This document shows, piece after piece, positions 61,232 through 64,000 of a stretch of 64,000 nucleotides of DNA. Each line of letters begins with the position of its first letter. Within the stretch, counting starts at the first letter, position 1. The DNA comes from Bacillota bacterium (GTDB lineage Bacteria > Bacillota > Clostridia > Peptostreptococcales > Anaerovoracaceae), in assembly GCA_017437745.1 (NCBI GenBank), contig JAFRYI010000009.1, positions 1 to 64,000 on the forward strand, in the 5' to 3' direction. The position numbers and the translations under genes are program-made. Under the pieces are notes generated by a model. That model was not told the DNA's origin. It saw only the letters and a list, made by a program, of their open reading frames with translations, and did not search any database.

Positions 61232-62833
61232 TCAGCCCTTGGAGTAATACTTGTCCTTGTCCAGCATCTTCTCCTGGTTGGCCACTATCAGAGATCCGAC
61301 CATGTCGCAGACCGCGTTGTTGGCGGTCCTCAGAAGACCTGCTATCACTTCCACTCCAAGCACCATGGCGACTGCCTCCTCTACCGGAAGACCCAGCGTC
61401 CTTAGCAGAGCCGTAAGGCAGATTATGGAGGATCCGACCACCGGCGGAGCGCCCGCGGACAGCATGAATATCGCGAATGTCATGGTAATGTATACCGGCA
61501 GGTTCACCGGAAGTCCGTACAGCCTCGCAAGCAGCAGACCGAACACCGACATGTATATAGTGGTACCGTCCATGTTTACCGTAGCTCCGAGCGGTATCGA
61601 CAGCGAATACACTTTTCTGTCTATGCCCAGGTCGCCGCAGATCTTCATGTTCAGCGGGATGGCCGCGCTGCTGGAACCGGTGCCTACCACCTGAAGGATG
61701 TAAGGAAGGTATTTCTTCGTAAACACGAGCGGTTTGAGCCTGCCGAGCAGCCACAGCAGCAGATGGTAGAAGACTATCATCACAACTATGGTAAGCAGAT
61801 AGACTCCTACTCCCGCAAGTATGGGCTTGCCCATGCTGCTTCCGGCGCCTCCGGAAAGTATGGTCTTCGAAACTATGCAGAATATCAGCAGCGGCATGAA
61901 TCCCACAAGAGCGTTGGTCATCCTCAGGAACACTTCGTTGCCTGCGTTTATGATGTCCTGTATGGCCTTGGCCTTGGAGCCTACGGCCGTTATCGCAAGG
62001 CCCATGAATACCGCAAGGAATATTATCTGTATCGTGTCGCCGTCCAGGAACGCCTTAATGAAGTTCTCCGGTATGATCTTAAGGAACGATTCCTTAAACG
62101 AGATGTCCACTCCCGCCTCCGCGCTGACAGCGCCGCTGAGCACCACGGAACCGAAACGGTAAGGCTTGAATATCTCCACCATTATGAATCCGAAGATCGT
62201 GGCGCACAGGGTGGTCATCATGTAGATACCCATTATCTTGCCGCCTACCCTGCCCAGCTGCGACGGGTTTCCGAATCCCACGATGGCGCTGGCTATGGAG
62301 AAGAACACCAGCGGCGGGATCAGCATGTTCAGGCAGTTCATGAACAGCGTCTGGCCGGAATCCATTATCTCCGTGGCTATCCACTGGCAGACGTGCGCAG
62401 GCAGCGCCGCCTTAAGTATGAACGACAGGGCCAGGCCGATGATGCCGGCTCCGACCAGTTTGTAAAGCAGCATGTAGCGCGACTTGTAGGCGGTTATGGT
62501 AACGACGTTTACGCCCTTGGAGTTCTTCGCTCGTATGTCGTCCGCGAAGGACTGCATCAGGGCCGAACGCATTGGGTCGGAACCTTCCACCGCCAGAGGA
62601 TCGAACTCGCCGCCCTTTGCCGACATGCGTATCTTGTATCTGCCACCCACGTAGCTGGTCTTTACGGCGATCTCCTCGTCCGTCGTGTGCTCCAGCATGG
62701 TCATGAGCGTCTCTTCGGACATGAGCAGCGCCCTGTTCTCTTCGTTCTTCTTAAGATTGTGCCGGCGGATGTCCTCGTTTATGAAGCTGAGTATATCCGC
62801 GGGGCTGTCTTTTGAGAATGATTTCTTAGCCAT
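61232..62833 (-). CDS. Dicarboxylate/amino acid:cation symporter with N-terminal extension
   Basis: A 533-residue transporter of the DAACS family (glutamate/aspartate/C4-dicarboxylate with Na+ or H+). The transport core begins at about residue 118 and has the key sites GTGSSSAAIPLNM, ATVNMDGTTIYMS and a late LLRTANNAVCDM. The first 115 residues are a soluble charged domain (SPADILSFINEDI, then YVGGRYKIRMSAKGGEF) not present in short GltP/DctA. ATG 62833 follows GAGG. It stands alone, convergent with the structured RNA. Confidence 0.9.
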   Translation of the reverse strand: MAKKSFSKDSPADILSFINEDIRRHNLKKNEENRALLMSEETLMTMLEHTTDEEIAVKTSYVGGRYKIRMSAKGGEFDPLAVEGSDPMRSALMQSFADDIRAKNSKGVNVVTITAYKSRYMLLYKLVGAGIIGLALSFILKAALPAHVCQWIATEIMDSGQTLFMNCLNMLIPPLVFFSIASAIVGFGNPSQLGRVGGKIMGIYMMTTLCATIFGFIMVEIFKPYRFGSVVLSGAVSAEAGVDISFKESFLKIIPENFIKAFLDGDTIQIIFLAVFMGLAITAVGSKAKAIQDIINAGNEVFLRMTNALVGFMPLLIFCIVSKTILSGGAGSSMGKPILAGVGVYLLTIVVMIVFYHLLLWLLGRLKPLVFTKKYLPYILQVVGTGSSSAAIPLNMKICGDLGIDRKVYSLSIPLGATVNMDGTTIYMSVFGLLLARLYGLPVNLPVYITMTFAIFMLSAGAPPVVGSSIICLTALLRTLGLPVEEAVAMVLGVEVIAGLLRTANNAVCDMVGSLIVANQEKMLDKDKYYSKG

Positions 62834-62929
62834 ATCAAACCTCGATAATGTTTTATTATATATTAATCGGCCGTGGCTTTCAGTATTTTTTTGAAAAACG
62901 TATCTGACGCAGTATCTGTACGCGCAGAA

Positions 62930-62953
62930 AAAACGGCCCGTTTCCGAGCCGTT
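62930..62953 (-). terminator. Terminator of the DUF937 gene
   Basis: On minus AACGGC and GCCGTT pair around a 10-base, partly structured loop and are followed by a run of T residues. Confidence 0.65.
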
Positions 62954-62983
62954 TCCTGGTTGCTTTACTGTTTTTCCGAAAAA

Positions 62984-63610
62984 CTACTTGATAAGCTTTC
63001 CCATGATGCCTACTACGTCGCCGATGTCCAGTCCGTCGCTGAGGTCCACTCCGCTCTTCTTGGACGAGCTCTTCTTGCTGGAAGAACCGGAGCCGAGCAT
63101 GGTTCCGATGAGGCTGCCTACGTCTACGTTGCTGAGCAGCGAGGACATGAGGTTGGTGGTCTGCGCGGTCTTGGCCTTCTGGGTAGCAGCGGTCTTTGTC
63201 TGGGCAGTGGTCTGCTGGCCGAGGAGGCTCAGGAGCAGCGGAGCTGCCGCGGCGAGAACGTTACCCGCCTGGCTCTGGGTAACACCTGCCTGGTTAGCGA
63301 CTGTCTTGATGGTAGCATTGGTCTTGTTTCCCAGAAGATGCTGGATGATCTTCGCGCCGTCGTTCAGGTCTACGTTGTTGTAGAAGGACGAAAGATTGGA
63401 AGTGTCATCCTGCGCGTGGGAAGCGAGCGCTTTCGCGAAACTGGTCGCGGTGGAAGTCTGCTGGGACTGCTTGTTCGCGCCTGCCAGAAGCGACGGAAGA
63501 GCGCTGGCAAGAATGCTGGTAACGTCAGACGAAGAAGAACCGGTAGCAGTGCTGATGCCCTGCTGGCTCTGCTGGCTCAGAAATACGTTCATTAAACTTG
63601 AAAGATCCAT
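62984..63610 (-). CDS. DUF937-family protein
   Basis: A 208-residue protein rich in Ser, Gln, Ala and Thr. It resembles DUF937/YidB-like proteins: it starts DLSSLMNVFLSQQ and has ASALPSLLAG, then IIQHLLGNK and AAAAPLLLSLLGQQ. A C-terminal basic Ser/Lys linker (GSSSKKSSSKKSG) precedes DIGDVVGIMGKLIK. No signal peptide or membrane segment is clear. ATG 63610 has GGAGG upstream. Function is unknown. Confidence 0.75.
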   Translation of the reverse strand: MDLSSLMNVFLSQQSQQGISTATGSSSSDVTSILASALPSLLAGANKQSQQTSTATSFAKALASHAQDDTSNLSSFYNNVDLNDGAKIIQHLLGNKTNATIKTVANQAGVTQSQAGNVLAAAAPLLLSLLGQQTTAQTKTAATQKAKTAQTTNLMSSLLSNVDVGSLIGTMLGSGSSSKKSSSKKSGVDLSDGLDIGDVVGIMGKLIK

Positions 63611-63671
63611 TTGATTCCTCCGATGATATATTCAGAAAAAATTGTTTTCTAACAAATCAATTATGCTCTAT

Positions 63672-63688
63672 TTGCATTGAAAATGCAA
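63672..63688. promoter_or_regulatory. Inverted repeat, possible operator
   Basis: TTGCATT-GAA-AATGCAA is a 7-bp inverted repeat in the 167-bp region between the two divergent genes, about 30 bases upstream of a TATAAT (63718-63723) for the plus-strand gene. Confidence 0.35.
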
Positions 63689-63777
63689 GAAATATACTAA
63701 CGACGGCAAAAATCGTGTATAATACATATCGTAATTAACTTGTCGTACATGCTTATTCAGATAAAAGGAGTATTTAA

Positions 63778-64000
63778 ATGGCAGAAAAGAAAGAAAAAAA
63801 ACTTGTAGCGGCTTCCGAAAGTTCCGCTGCCAAGAAGAAAGAAACCATAACCACGCCGGCCGGATATCAGGCTAAGGCGGCAAAACCGGTAGGAAACGCC
63901 GGCGGACTCAGAGTAGGAGCCATAATCCTCTGGATACTGGCGATAGCGTTCGAAGTCCTTGCCATACTGGTACTGTTCGGAAAGATCAACATCACGTTCA
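63778..64000 (+). CDS. Membrane protein, N-terminal part only
   Basis: 74 codons are visible, from ATG 63778 behind AAAAGGAG. The protein starts with a Lys/Glu-rich, likely cytosolic segment of about 45 residues. A hydrophobic helix follows (VGAIILWILAIAFEVLAILVLF). The rest lies beyond the right edge. Similar lysine-rich starts followed by AI[IV]LWILA helices occur in uncharacterised clostridial membrane proteins; no function is assigned. Confidence 0.7.
   Translation, partial: MAEKKEKKLVAASESSAAKKKETITTPAGYQAKAAKPVGNAGGLRVGAIILWILAIAFEVLAILVLFGKINITF

Overview
The window looks like chromosomal DNA of a Gram-positive anaerobe of the Clostridia. The pointers are an IspH-ribosomal protein S1 fusion, a dimeric-type glycyl-tRNA synthetase, the CIRCE-hrcA-grpE-dnaK-dnaJ-mtaB block, the phoH-ybeY-era-recO-glyQS block, a Gram-positive style Tad pilus cluster with a Flp1-like pilin, LytR-CpsA-Psr and CpsC-type proteins, and Shine-Dalgarno (SD) sequences close to AAGGAGG with frequent TTG and GTG starts. 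I cannot name the genus; a family such as Anaerovoracaceae is only a guess. The backbone is GC-rich. The stretch from about 25.6 to 36 kb, and a patch at 17.3-18.5 kb, are visibly AT-richer.

Layout. 1-5.3 kb: a metallophosphoesterase (cut by the window edge), a secreted GH18 protein, the IspH-S1 fusion and a shikimate-kinase-like protein. 5.3-11.3 kb: a Tad/Flp pilus operon read on the minus strand (TadZ-like, CpaF/TadA, TadB, TadC, Flp1 pilin, TadE, TadG-like, and a TadE-like protein with two metal-site repeats). 11.5-25.5 kb: the housekeeping block hrcA-grpE-dnaK-dnaJ-mtaB/HIT ... phoH-ybeY-era-recO-DUF4342-glyQS, interrupted by an inverted rpsU and by a PD-(D/E)XK-like nuclease gene with a very regular repeat array. 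25.7-45.9 kb: a 17-gene surface polysaccharide locus on the minus strand, running from two CpsC/Wzz-like proteins through sugar-nucleotide enzymes, two initiating sugar transferases and three glycosyltransferases to Wzy, Wzx and an LCP ligase. 46-49.4 kb: thrS, a small membrane protein and an orphan MinD-like protein. 49.5-59.1 kb: purine salvage (PNP and MTA/SAH deaminase), a membrane protein with an E2-acyltransferase-like domain, a beta-CASP nuclease, a uridine-kinase-like protein, surE, a 5'-nucleotidase, prmA and a DUF1508 protein. 59.2-64 kb: an ABC exporter, a candidate structured RNA, a dicarboxylate/amino-acid symporter, a DUF937 protein and the start of a membrane protein.

How the genes work together. 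The Tad genes supply motor, platform and pilins, but no prepilin peptidase is visible here. In the polysaccharide locus, four adjacent enzymes (Gfo/Idh dehydrogenase, aminotransferase, N-acetyltransferase, UDP-sugar 6-dehydrogenase) resemble a Wbp-type route to a 2,3-diacetamido-uronic acid. A CapD/PglF-like dehydratase with a second aminotransferase and PglC-like transferases resembles a bacillosamine-type initiation.

The best candidate for something undescribed is the array at 17377-17603. Eight copies of YGTGTCY alternate in orientation, with centres spaced exactly 31,32,31,32,31,32,31 bp, starting 22 bases past the stop codon of the nuclease-like gene. Other points of interest are two fused ORFs that keep an SD and ATG for the second protein, two probable leaderless genes, a divergent promoter pair sharing one palindromic -35 box, an 11-residue LEA-like repeat in a DUF4342 protein, and a long hairpin RNA candidate at 61055-61211. 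No rRNA, tRNA, IS element or canonical CRISPR was found.
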